NCBI GenBank assembly: GCA_022577435.1
Contig: JAKOON010000028.1
Location: 744,001-808,000 of the forward strand
DNA: 64,000 nucleotides
From: Embiotoca jacksoni
Lineage: Eukaryota; Chordata; Actinopteri; Embiotocidae
Direction of reading: 5' to 3'
Below are positions 34,787 to 46,600 of this stretch, one piece after another. Under the pieces are notes generated by a model, which saw only the letters and a program-made list of their open reading frames with translations, was not told the origin of the DNA and did no database searches. Position numbers and translations under genes: made by a program. Each line of letters begins with the position of its first letter. The first letter of the stretch is position 1.

Positions 34787-37700
34787 GTACGACCGGTGGG
34801 AAATATTATCAATGTGCGAAATACAGAATAACTCAGTCAAAGCACAAATTCAGTCAATATGTAGGGAACTGTAGTTTACCATTCAACCTGGCAGTCTTTA
34901 AATAATACAGCAAAACAGGTCATAGGTAAATCTCAGAGGAGGTGTACCAAATATTATTACACATCAAAAATACAACTAAACTTAATAAAAGGAAATAATA
35001 TAATATTATCCCTGACAAAAACACTATATGATGCATATAAAATGACACCACAGAATCTCAACAAAATATTTGTCTGTCAACACACTAAATCATAAATGTG
35101 TGTTATACTCAAGACAATATACAAAATATACATATAAACAGCCTAATTTTGCATTTTTGGTTCAAACATCACTGGACAGTTTGTAAAACAGGATAAAAAC
35201 TGATGGAACAGAACCAGAGATATCGGCTTTCTTGTTCAGTGTACACTTCTTTCTTATCAAAACATGAAGACTACATTACCCACAATGCCAATCAACTGTG
35301 ACTGTTGAGAAATTCAGCTGTGTTCAGTTGAGATTTATCAGCCTTTACTCAGGCCTCGCGCCACAGAAGGCCTTTAAACAACTTTTACATGTGGAACAAA
35401 CTCTTCAGGACCAGCAAACACACGTTCCGTGTAAAATCAGTGGAATAACTTTAAAACTCCAATAGCCCACAAGAGGGCCGACAGTCTGCGGTTTGTAAAC
35501 AGCTCTACAGTTCACCTGTGACTGCATGTCAGTTGGAAAGCTCGGATTCTTGTGATTTGATCCGTGTTGTCGTAAATAGTTTAATGTTCTATTTTATATA
35601 AATGTCATGTTCCACCAAACCACTTCTTACATCTCCAAATATGTATTTATTTTTTTGGAAACGCCTGGACCTCCTCTCAGAAAAAAAACATGGTAAATAT
35701 TGTAATAAACCTTGTCCCATAAGTAAGGTGTGCTAAACAATTTACATAGGACGAAACAAAGACAAACAAATAAATGCTAAATACAATGTAAAAGTACTTC
35801 ACCGTCCCGGGGTTCAGCACCCTCCCCCGGGATCTGAGCTTGGCGCTGGTCCGGCCTAGGGCAGGAGAGCCTCGTCACCAGGCTGCAGAGCGGAATGCAC
35901 TCTGAGGATTTCCAAAACGGCATGAACGTTCCCTCCGGTGAACCGGCTTGCTCCCCAGAGACAGAAGCGCCGCTCACTCTGACACTTTTAACCCTCCGTT
36001 CCCCAGTGTGTTTCTTATAGAAGTTAAACTTCTATAACTAATTAATAATTAATAACTCAGTTTATTTTGGGTACACCTTCATGAGGTGTTTTATTTTACT
36101 GTGTTATTAAGGGGTAACAGGTGAATATTGGACAATAAACCTGCAGATATGTTCCTTCAGCTGTAACCCGAGACGGTAAACTGTCCCTCCAACAGGACGT
36201 CTGACCGTCGGCCGCTGCAGCTGCTGAGTGACGACGGTAAAACTGTCCTCAACCTGTGGTACATCCCCCACTTCACCGAGGTGCTGCACATATTCAGAAC
36301 ACGGGACGTCCCGGTGAGACACCGGAACACCGGAACCCTGTTTCCCTGTTGGAGGAGGAGGAGGAAAAGGAGGAGGAGGAGGACTCCGCCTGTGTTTGCT
36401 GACGTGTGTCTCCTGCACTGACCTCGTGTTTTTTTTTCAGGCCCGTGCCGAAGCTCTCCATCACACGCTGCAGATCGTTTCTGCTCTTCGCGACATCGTT
36501 CATCACCTGGTGAGTTTCTCCAAACTGGGAAACAGAGGAGAGTCCAGTCGCTGGAGGAGAGGACGGGATGCAGCAGGCTCACATCTGTCAGCTGACTGGG
36601 GGGGAGCCGAGGGCGTCGGTGGGTCTGTTTTACACAAGAAGCATCACACCGGAACGAATCATCTGTTCAGTGGCGGGAAAGATGGAGAATAAATTACTTT
36701 AAATTTTGCTACTGACAAACATTGTGGAAACGAGAGATTGAAATAAATCAAAACTGAGACACAACACTTGGAATATTTTCTGTTGATGTTAAAATGCTGT
36801 CATGCAGATTCAGAATATGAAACGTCAGGGGAAATCTGAGGGTCAAATTTAGGATGATTTTTTTTTTTTTGAACAAAATGTGTCGGAGACAGCTATGATT
36901 GTCGGATGAATGTTTGTGCCGAACAGCAGCAGGAATCAGGCGCATGTTTGCGTCTCTGCCGTTCAGGAGCGGAGCTGCAGGATCTGCAGCAGCAGGTGGA
37001 GCGTCTGTCCGCCTCCAGCAGCCCGCAGGCTGTCGGCCGTCTGCTGCAGCTGCGCCGGCAGGTCGTCCTGCTGCAGTTCGACACAGCTGTCAGGAACCTC
37101 ATCAGGTCAGAGGTCACGTCACGTCCCGCTGTTTAACACGTTAGCCTCCCTCCACTCTCCGCGTCTCTCCGCCGTCACAGTCGAACTCGGGAATCATATT
37201 TATGAAGTAAAAGTTGTTTCTGCGTTCAGGGAGTCCTTCCTCTCCTCCGGTGATGTCACTTCCTTCCAGAGTGTGACTGACAACATGGAGGCTGCTCTTC
37301 CACTGCTGAGTGACATCATCCAGCCGGACGTCTTCAGCCTCACGCTGCCTGTCCCTCCTCCGCTGGAGCCCCGAGGCCATCAGGTCGTCACCTCCCATCA
37401 CAAACATCACAAACATCACACACATTACAAACATCACCAACATCATCAACATCACAAACATCCCATGATAAACATCCCATCATGCTTTGTGTTTCATGTG
37501 GAAGATGAGTTTAACTCCTGTCCCTCCGTCCCCTGCAGGCTCAGACGATGTTCCCCTGGAGGAGTTTCATCGCCTCTCACGGACTGCAGCCTCTTCGTGT
37601 TTGGGACGTCCCGCCTGTCGAGTTCTGCATTCAGGTCGTCCAACATGTTGAATGTGATGATGTCATCGGGTAACGTCGGTCCAGGACTGAATAAAAACAC

Positions 37701-40700
37701 TATCGGAGGATGGTCCTAAATTATAACATCCTAAATAATAAAGTTTTCACTCATAAACAACAGATATATAAATCAGGCTCCCCAGAGGATGAATCTTTCT
37801 ATTTCTGAGCCTCATATTGATCACAATACCTCGTTATGTTTCTCTTAACCAGTAAAAACATCTACATTTTCATATCCATCTTTACCTTCAGGTGTAAGAA
37901 TGATATTTAATACCTCATGTTTGTTCTCAGATAGATTTCACATGTTAAACTTCAGGTGTTTCTGTAAACATCAGACTGGAGAAGTTCAGGATGATACAAA
38001 TGGTTTCTGTTTCCTGCAGCTGTGTCTGAGCTCTCTGAGCGACCGCAGCCGACTGCAGGCCAACGCCGCCGTCCACGGCTTGTCCCTGCTCATGGAGGAT
38101 GTCCTGAACAGCGATAGGGAGGCGGAGCCTGTTCGTCTCCATGGCGGCAAAGATGACCTCCAGCAGGACGGCAAACCGAACAAAGTAAAGGACAGTTTAT
38201 GGATTTATTCCTGAGTCGGATGTGCTGTGACGTCATGTGACCTGAATTTTATCTTCTCTGCAGGAGGATCAGAGCTGCACAGAAGATGAAGATGAAGACG
38301 AGGAGGAGAGGAAGAAGATGGACTCCTCCGCTCCTCTTCAGGACCCGATCAGAGTCCAAACCACGCTGAAAGGTTTCCTCCTGCTGACGAAGCAGCTCCA
38401 CGTCTTCAAGGAGCGCTGGGCTCAGAGGCGTCTGGGAGAACAGGTGTTCGGCTCACCTGCTGCGTATCAGCAGCTCGTGAGACTTTACAGGTGAATGAAC
38501 GTCGAGATCGAGAAGAGATCAATAATAAACTTTTAACCTCACGTCTTTTATAACTGGTAGTTAAACTGAGTGTTTTCCTTCCAGAGCTGAAGTCTTCCAG
38601 CCCAGTATGAGATCTCTGGCTCACCACATGGGGAAGGAGCTCCAGGAGGAGGCCTCAGTCTGCAGCAGCCGCTCTCTGCTGCCCCCTGCTGGAGCCTCCG
38701 AGGTGGACGTGAGAGTCTGGCAGGTAGAAGCACGACAGACACCTGCACAGGTTCGTCCTCGTGTCCTCTTAAGGAGACATTGTGACGCGCGTGTGTGTCT
38801 CAGCTGAAGCTGCTGATGGAGCTCTCAGAGGCCGACATGATCCGGGCGGTGCAGACGAGGATCAGCAGGGAGCTGAGCCTGGTGGTCTCCGAGAGAACTC
38901 GACGGGATGATCGACTCCCCACAGGTTAAAAAAAAAACGACAGACTCCACCTTTAACAGGTAGAGACTGAAGAGTCTCAGTCAGAGTGAAATCTTCTGTG
39001 ACTCATCAGACCTGTGGAAGAAAACTGCTCTGAAGTTCAGTTTGCCTCCGGAGAGACCGCCGACGGTGGAGACGTTCATCCAGCAGCTGATGGAGGGAGC
39101 AGAGCAGGCGGAGGGACAGGTGGGACAGACATGAGGACGCTGTGTCCTCTGGGACACGCTGCAGCTGGACACGTCTTATGATGACATATTTATCCTTTTT
39201 TTTGTGTGTGTTTACCTCCAGTATGAGAATGTAAACTGAAAGTATTTCAGTTTTAAGAACAAATCATCAAAACGTGGGAACTAATCAATTAAAACACAGG
39301 AAGTAATTAATTAAAACATGGGAACTAATTATAAAAAAAAATAAAAAACAACAACAACATGGGAACACATTAATTAAAATATGGGAAGTAACTAATTGAA
39401 ACACGGGATCTTATTTATTAAAACTTGGAAATGAATTAATCAAAATGTGGGATGCAGGACAGCTGGACACTCCACCTCCTCCTCTGACATCAGGATGTTA
39501 CTGTACATGTTTACTGGTCAGTGATCCCGACTCCTGGCTGTCTGTCCTGCAGCTGAAGGTCTCTGAGGACCACCTGCAGCGGTGTCTCGCCCTCCTCTCC
39601 TCCTCCGTGATGGAGCGCGAGCGTCGCAGCTTCCTGTTTTACTCCCAGTTTTACGAACGCATCCTGCAGCAGGAGACTCAGCTTCTGTACCAGAGAGAGC
39701 AGGTGGAGCATCGACTCGTCCGAAAACATCACAATATCCGATGGAGAGATCTTGAACTTAAATCTTAACGACATCTGTTTCCACGGTTACCTGCAGGATG
39801 TGAAGAGTCTGAAGGACGCCCGGAGGAGTGATGCTCGCACACAGGTTGGGTTTTTACTCCTTCAGAGGAGCTTATGGGACCTGAAGTGTTTCCCTCTGTT
39901 TTGGTCCTGGTTCTAGTTCTGGTCCTGGTCCTTGTTCTGGTCCCGGTTCTGGTACTGTGTTTCTACCCCCCCAGGCGTCGGACTTGTGTCGGGGGATGAT
40001 GATGGAGATCTCGGCGCTGCAGGCTGCCGTCGCTCAGCTGGAGGAGGAGAGGAGGACGTTAGAGGAGCACCTCAGTCTCAGGTTCAGGGAGCGCTACAAT
40101 CCTCTGGTCCGACACCTGTTCTCCACCTGCATCCAGCTGAAGGTCAGACTCCTCCTCCTCCTCGTCTTCATCAGCCTGCAACGACAACAGGTGTACCAGT
40201 TAACGAGTTTAATATTTAGTTTTTGAACCATTAACGATTTTTGTTCTTTGTTACCACGTGTTTGTATGTCAGGCCACTCTGGATGAGTATCGCTGGAAGA
40301 TGGCGCGAGACGTCAGCGTGATGGTGACCAGGATAAGGAAGGAGGGAGCGGACAGAGTGATGAAGGTCAAGAAGAAGTACGGCTGCAACACAGACACTGA
40401 AGGAGCATCGCAGATAAACACACAGTTAAAGGTACAGTCATAGTTAAAGTTACATTTAAAGGTACAGTAACAGTTAAAGGTACAGTCGTAGTTAAAGGTA
40501 CATTTAAAGGTACAGTCACAGTTAAAAGTACAGTTACAGTTAAAGGCACAGTAACAGTTGAAGGTACATTTAAAAGTACAGTCACAGTTAAAGGTTTCTA
40601 CCTGTAAACTCTGTCCCACTTGTCCATCAGGAGGACGTCCATGAGTTGAGTCTGGAGAACAGCCGGCTGACCGCTCTGCTCCGTAAGCTGAAGGCTCTGA

Positions 40701-41684
40701 ATCGCTGGAGGAAGATGGCCGACGAGAAGAAACTTCACCGACAGCTGCTGCAAAGTCAGCAGGTAAACTGTCCTTTTTAAAGCTCATAATAAATGTGTTT
40801 AGCAGACAGCTTATTTTGTCTGGTAAACATTTAAGCTGATTCCTTCATCGTTGAGTCCAGAGGGAGGCGAGCGGCCGCTGCGAGGCTCTGAGGGGGAAGA
40901 TGGCGTCCGAGGAGGAGGTGCTGTTCCTGCAGGAGGAGCTGGACGTCGTCCGGCGGGCGCTGAGTCGCTGTCAGGAGGAGAGCAGCAGCACCAAGCAGCT
41001 GCTCAGCAGGAAGGTGACGCTGCAACGTTTCTCCTCTAAACCATAGTCACAAACCGGCTCAACGCTCACGACAAAAGAGGAGACGAGACGGGCCGAAATG
41101 CCAACGTTCAGATTTATTGTGAAATTGACAAACTGTAACCGTAAAAGAAAGATGAGGTGTGAAGATGAGCAGCAATCAGTGGTGAATGTAATGCTATTGA
41201 GCCCCAGCAAACAGAAAAGGGGGAGGGGTCGTAACACCATCAACAGCCGAAAGGAATCATGGGATTTGTAGGAGCTTCTGAACGCTGAATGAAGAAGCAG
41301 GAAAAAGGTGGATTTCAGATGCATCTGACATCTTTCTGAGCATAAAGACAGAAACATCCTGCAGCATCCAGAACACCGAGGCAGATACGAACACGTTTAT
41401 GTCACACAATTCATGTAAAACTCCTCACGGATTGTTTCCACTGATACTCACAGACCCAGGAGCTGCAGGCGACCTGGCACCGGTCAGCTCTGGAGGCCCG
41501 CCGCAGGCAGGAGCTGGACTCTCGGCGGGTCCAGAACCTGGAAGAGATGAGGGCCGACGTCGAGGACAGAGAGAGTCGGCTGAAGGAACTCGGCGAAGAG
41601 CTGGATCGAGGCAGCAGGATGAACCAGCTGCAGAGGCAGCGCAGCGCCAAAGAGATCCGGCAGGTCGGAGACGCATCACACTGA

Positions 41685-41722
<38 letters not shown>

Positions 41723-42858
41723 TCCAGTAAAAACCCACTTTAATACAACGCTAAAAACCCACTGCACAACATCAGCTTTTTGTTTTTTCACGGTAATAAA
41801 CTTTATTTAGAAAACGGTGATTTACAAAAGAAGGAAAGAAAACCTGGATTTTCACTGAACGATAGAAAAATAACAAGTCGACTGAGAAGTGTCAGCGGAG
41901 CAGCTTCAGTCCGAGTTCATGAGAAGAACAGAAAAAGATGAAGATAAAGCAGCCAACAGCTGAGACGTGTTAGACCGGATTCAGCCTCATGGTGGCGCCA
42001 GAGGACCAGTCAGAGGATCACTGCAGCGAGGAGGGTTCATCCTCGGAGGATCCCGAATGTCTCCACTGACTTACTACGTTGAGATGTTTCATTCAGGAGC
42101 AGCGTGGACGACTACCCGACGATCGCAGAGTAAATATTAAGCTGAGTAAAGTCCCGTGTGGTTCTTGTCTCCTCTTCCGGGTCCAGATGAGGGACGAGCT
42201 ACAGTGGCAGCGCAGCCTCAAACAGCGGGCTGTCCAGCAGCTGGACTCTCTTCAGAACCAGGTGACCCACACGGAGGCCGCTCTCCCCAGACACACCCGG
42301 ACGGCAGGTGAGAGACGGGACTGTGATGATCCCGGACGGAGTCTCAGACCGGCGGCTCACCGTGTTCTGTTCCCAGGTCAGAACCAGACCGGTGATGCAC
42401 CGTCGGGCCGCAAGCTGAGGACCACAAGTCCGTCTGCAGGTACAGGACCCGGTGTCACCTTCACACCTCAGAGCAGAGAGGAAGAAGTCCGACAGAATAG
42501 TTCCGGAAGGAGAATTTAAACTGTTTGTGTCTCAGGTCCGCAGACGAGCCGCCAGGAGCTCGGCAGCCTCACAACGTCCTCCACGATGTCCCGCACGCTG
42601 CGGGACGTCGGTGCAGAGACGGGGCACAGGAGAGCGGGGACAGGAAGGAGGGACGGACTGGAAGCAGTGAGTGATTTAATGAAGTCTTGAACCCTCCTGC
42701 AGGTGGAGCTCTTCAACCAAAGTTCTGTTATATTTGAGATCTTCTTCATCAGGAAGTCCAACTGATGAGATTTCATTTTTATGAGGTTCCTGTGTCTCCT
42801 CCAGACTCCGCCTCTCCGCCGGGTTCAGACTGCCGAGTCGTTCCTACCGGACCTCTGA
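28235..42858 (+). CDS. ccdc162: ccdc162, coiled-coil domain-containing protein 162 (46 coding exons)
   Basis: A large intact gene: 46 exons, 6,291 nt, 2,096 residues, all junction phases consistent. The start MKIWTMCEAYRVSSSVKVKQ at 28235 has a second in-frame ATG at 28250 as an alternative. Features in order: N-terminal helical block (EYSPDSLPLLLHQFYTDRSF; RYLTEEYEDAIQRAR); a central conserved region (MLNYLRSVERTLTFDL, VENLQDFYSHEQRVI, RGFFIVYDAALQDLDQLQDQ); an acidic/Lys segment in exon 32; long coiled coils from exon 36 on (ALQAAVAQLEEERRTLEEHL, SLENSRLTALLRKL); tail LRRVQTAESFLPDL. Identification rests on overall architecture and on its place beside FOXO3 and ZBTB24, as CCDC162P in human 6q21, where it is a pseudogene. 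The function is not established. Head-to-head position with cfap54 and X-box motifs suggest a ciliary or sperm role (inference). Confidence 0.82.
34787..36195 (+). other. ccdc162: Largest ccdc162 intron (exons 25-26)
   Basis: 1.4 kb, AT-rich, far longer than the other introns of the gene, which are mostly 70-400 bp. No coding exon was seen. It holds copy 2 of the dispersed 64-bp repeat and a GC-richer block at about 35800-36000, so it has probably grown by transposon insertion. Confidence 0.7.
35736..35799. repeat. Dispersed 64-bp repeat, copy 2
   Basis: Matches 27004-27070: AACAATTTACA.. then GACAAACAAATAAATGCTAA then ATGTAAAAGTACTT. Same orientation as copy 1. Confidence 0.75.
37388..37478. 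repeat. (ACAAACATC)n minisatellite
   Basis: About ten imperfect 9-bp units (CACAAACAT, CACCAACAT, CATCAACAT) starting 5 bp past the ccdc162 exon 29 donor. Confidence 0.85.
39235..39455. repeat. Tandem repeat of a 22-28 bp AT-rich unit
   Basis: About eight diverged copies of a unit like AAAACATGGGAACTAATTAATT in the intron between ccdc162 exons 35 and 36. Confidence 0.85.
39898..39957. repeat. (GGTCCTGGTTCT)n short tandem repeat
   Basis: Five or so 12-bp units with substitutions, ending just before the ccdc162 exon 38 acceptor. Confidence 0.85.
40420..40595 (+). repeat. Minisatellite containing repeated splice-donor-like words
   Basis: About ten copies of a 12-24 bp unit built on AGTTAAAGGTACAGT / ACATTTAAAGGTACAG. 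It begins in the last codons of ccdc162 exon 39 (CAGTTAAAG, donor GTACAG at 40432) and continues through the intron, so AAAG-GTACAG is repeated many times downstream of the real donor. Confidence 0.85.
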
Positions 42859-43602
42859 GCCGCAGCCAGAGTTCCTTTAAATCCTCGAGACGCTTCATCC
42901 TCCGAGACGCTGCCGAACGTCAGACCTCTGCATTCGCTGTGTTTTGAAGCTGCTGAATTGATTCTGTTGTCGCTGCATATTTTCCTTCAACGAGGCTTTT
43001 TATTCTTTGGTGTATTCAGTGTTTCAGAGCATCCATGCAGGAAACACAGCGCAGCACCTGAACGCTGCTCTGCTCCATATTTCCTTCAAAATAAACTCCT
43101 GCGCTCAGGCTGAATAAAAAACACTCCTGCTTTCATTCGAAGAAGAAGAAATTGTGACACGATACATTTTTCTCTAATTGAGTTGCATTCGATTTCTACA
43201 CTAGTTAACAAAGAGTTCATCTCATGTAGAAAACTGCCTGTTTTTGATGTAGTTTTCAGGAATATTCACATCATTGGCTGAAATGATATTTTCTGATTTC
43301 TGTGTAAAATAAATCTGCTGCATTGTTTTTCACAGAATGTGTTTCCAAACTTTTTCCTGTTTGTTGTGACTTAAGTCTCAGGAGATTTTCACAATAAGAC
43401 GGAAGTCTCAACCAGCGTGAGGTGAAACGGTGGGGTCAAAGGTCAACAGATGATGTAAATAGTTTACCTTTCTCGTGAGTCTTGTTCTTTTTAACCTACT
43501 CACTCTGATTATGATCATCATAGTTCAGCTGGTGCATCATGTCTCTGGTGGTGCACAGGTAGGAGACGATCGTGTCTCTGGTGGTGCACAGGTAGGAGGC
43601 GG
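42859..43602. other. Convergent 3' regions of ccdc162 and zbtb24
   Basis: Spacer holding the ccdc162 3'UTR, with AATAAA words at about 43090, 43113 and 43305, and the zbtb24 3'UTR from 43602 leftwards. Includes part of a short tandem array at 43535-43602. No other gene seen. Confidence 0.65.
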
Positions 43603-43650
43603 TCATGTATCTGGCAGCCCGGTGGTGTACAGGTAGGACACGGTCCCCGC
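43535..43650. repeat. Short tandem array across the zbtb24 stop codon
   Basis: Three imperfect copies of about 35 bp, minus sense TCCTACCTGTRCACCACC. One copy encodes the C-terminal VSYLYTTGLPDT of zbtb24; the other two lie past the stop. Confidence 0.8.
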
Positions 43651-46600
43651 CTGGATCTGGAAGGTCTGTCCCTGGATGTGGTGGCTGGAGATCTGCTCAC
43701 TGGTCTGGCTGATGGAGATGGGCTGGCTGCTCTGGCTGCTGATGTGGATGGCCTGGCCCGGCGGCCCCAGGGGGCCCGGTGGCTGCGGGGGGCGCTGTGC
43801 GACGTGCAGCGGCTGCGGGGGGCCGTGGTGGGCCTGCAGCTGCTCCATGGCCTCTTTGCTCAGGGTAATGACATGCATCTGCTCGGGGGGGTGCGTCACG
43901 TGACCCTCCAGCATGCTGACGGCATGGATCTGAGGGGGCCGGTCCACCACGCCGCCCTGGGCGACCAGGGCCACGTTCTGCACGTGTGCGGCCGGCTGGG
44001 TGAGGAGGGTGAGTCGGGGGTGTGCCGTCGGCGTCCCCCCCCCCCTCTGCTGCGGCGATGAGGCTGACCTGGTCCTCAGCTGCGGAGAAGTTGATGTCGT
44101 TCACGCCTCCGGTCACCACCAGCTGGATCTCCTGCTCCGAGGAGGGCGGCAGCTGCAGCTGCAGGACGCCGCGCGCCTCCTTCTGCTGCTGCGGCGCAGC
44201 CGTATCCGGCGGGGTCTCCATGGAGACGGCGCGCTCCTTGTTGTGGGACTTGGTGTGTGTCTTCAGGTTGTCCAGGCGGGTGAAGGACAGGCTGCAGAAG
44301 GAGCAGGTGAAGGGCTTCTTCCCCGAGTGGGAGGCCACGTGGCGGCGGCGCGCACTCGGGTCCGAGAACGACTTCTTGCAGATGTTGCAGTCGTACGGCT
44401 TCTCACCTCTGTGGAGAGATAAAGGATCACATGACCCGGATGACGTCATTGTCAACATTAATGTTATAATAAAGTCTCGTCCTCCTCACCTGTGAATCCT
44501 CATGTGCGTCTGCAGCGTGCTCTTGGCTGTGAAACATTTCCCGCAGATGTCACAGGTGAAAGGCTTCTCACCTGCGCAAGCAACGTGATGTCATCACGTC
44601 AGCTGACTGTGATGTCATCAGGTTAAACAGCTGGATGTTTTTTATTTTACCTGTGTGCGTCCTGATGTGCTTCTTCAGCTGCGCTGCGTCCATGAACTTG
44701 TGGTGACACTGAGCACATTCGGGCAGTGATTTACCTTCAAAGAACACATGATTCAGTCCTCACAGGTGATGATGTCACTGAACCGAGAGGCTCCTCGGGC
44801 GTGTCCCGCGTCTTACCTGTGTGAACTCTGTGGTGGCTTTTAAGCTGCCTCTTCTGAGTGAAGGATTTCCCACATTTATCACAGTCAAAGGATTTTTTTT
44901 CTGCAGAAACAAGTCAAACAGAAACAAACGGACTTCCATCATTTTGATTTTTGTAGCTCTCGGGAAATAAGTGTCTTAGAACATCTGAAATATTAACTTT
45001 TCAAAGTAAAGTTTATGACATCATCATCGGGTCCCACCTTGGTGCAGGTTCATGTGCTCCTGCAGGGAGTGTTTGGTGGTGAGCGCCTTGGAGCAGACGC
45101 TGCAGATGAACGGCTTCTCTCCGGTGTGCATCCGCTGGTGAGCCAGCAGAGTGTGTTTCTGGGTGAAACTCTTCCCGCACACGGTGCAGTGGAAAGGTTT
45201 CTCTCCTGTGGGGAGGGGGAAGGAGAGGCAGGGCAGCTTCAGACATGTCCTGAATTTCTATCTCTAAGTCATATGAAACCTTCCCTTTAAATGTAAACTC
45301 TGTGTCAGGTTACCTGTGTGAGTGCGCTGGTGAATCTTTAAGAACAGGTGGCTCTTGAACACCTTCCCGCAGTCATCGCAGCGAGCCTCGGTGTCGGGGT
45401 ACTTCCTCTTCCTGCCTCTCCTCCCCGGCTCTGCGCCTCCCGCTGCTTCACCCTCCACCCGGTAGCCTTTGAATTTGACCGGTGGCCTGACTTTGCGTCG
45501 GCTCTTGCGGGTCAGGTGCTCTCTGTGGATGTAATCTCCATCTTCTTTGGGCCGCTCGTCCTCCGAGCTTGCAGCGGGCGGGTCCCTCCGCTCCGGCTCC
45601 ACAGCGGGAACACTCTTCTTCGGCCGTCCTCGCCTGTGTTTCACCGGATCGGCTCTGTGCTCTTCCCCGTCGTGACCTCTGACCTCTGACGCGGAGCGGG
45701 GGACTTCGGTGAGGGCCTGGACGAGGTGGCCGACCTTCATGAAGTGAGCCGTGGCCAGCAGCTGCTCGGCGGCGCTCTCCTCCACCGACACCTGGCCGCT
45801 GTAGATGAAGTCCAGCACGGCCGCGAACATCTTTGCCGCCACGCCGTCCAGCCGGCAGACGGACTGACGGCTCTGATCCTTCGCCGTGAACATCAGGGAG
45901 AAGTACTCGCTGGTGGCAGCCAGCAGGGCTTTGTGCGCCTTGAAGTGCTCGTCCTCCACGACCAGAGTGATGTCACACAGCAGGTCACGCTTCCGGAACT
46001 GGTCGAATTTACCCAGGATGCTCTGTTGATGCGAGTCTGAATGAAGGGACATGAGGGGGGAGGATGGAGCCGCTGCTTTCTGAGACATCATCTTCCCCTC
46101 GAAGACATCCACACCTGCTCCTGAGATCAAGAAAAATACATCTGTTCCTGAGATCAATAAAAATGCATCTGTTCCTGAGATCAATAAAAATAAATCTTCT
46201 GAGAACAAAATAATGATAATCTGCCCTAGGATTCTCTCCATTAATCAATTACTTCTTTAAAATCTCTGTAAGATGTTAACATGTGAAAAGCAGAATTGGA
46301 AAATGTTTGGTCCTTTTAATGACTCAAATTACTGATTAAATATCAAAAAAGTTGCAAATGAATTTTCTTTTGATTGACTAATCAAATAATTATGTTTTAA
46401 TTCTGATTATTTTAGTCCTCAAGCTTCTTTTCGTGAACTATAATAAGTAATTTATCAAAAATAAATGGATTTTGTTTTTGGGTGTTTTGTATCAGTAAAG
46501 TAAAAATGTATTTAAAAAAAAAAAATGTTTGCTAGCCTAAGGTTATTTATAGTTATTTTGTTGAATATTTTCCCTGTTTTCTGAGGGAAAAAAAGACTGA

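Larger units (their letters stand above)
36196..42858 (+). other. ccdc162: ccdc162 exon map, exons 26-46
   Basis: 36196-36313; 36441-36509; 36975-37105; 37230-37383; 37539-37634; 38020-38184; 38264-38490; 38585-38723; 38804-38924; 39010-39119; 39553-39702; 39797-39844; 39975-40142; 40273-40431; 40631-40762; 40861-41013; 41460-41663 (could start at 41454); 42187-42307; 42377-42439; 42536-42666; 42805-42858. Exon 28 needs the GGAG acceptor at 36974 to keep phase, although TTCAG at 36966 looks stronger. Confidence 0.8.

Noticed and set aside
40269..40787. Minus-strand frame with repeated CTFNCDC residues
   Set aside because: Translation of the ccdc162 intron minisatellite on the wrong strand.
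44070..44100. A 73-bp intron across the zbtb24 poly-G run instead of a frameshift
   Set aside because: A GTCAGC donor and CACCCAG acceptor would fit by phase, but human ZBTB24 has matching protein sequence on both sides, so removing it would delete conserved residues. Kept as a test in the findings.
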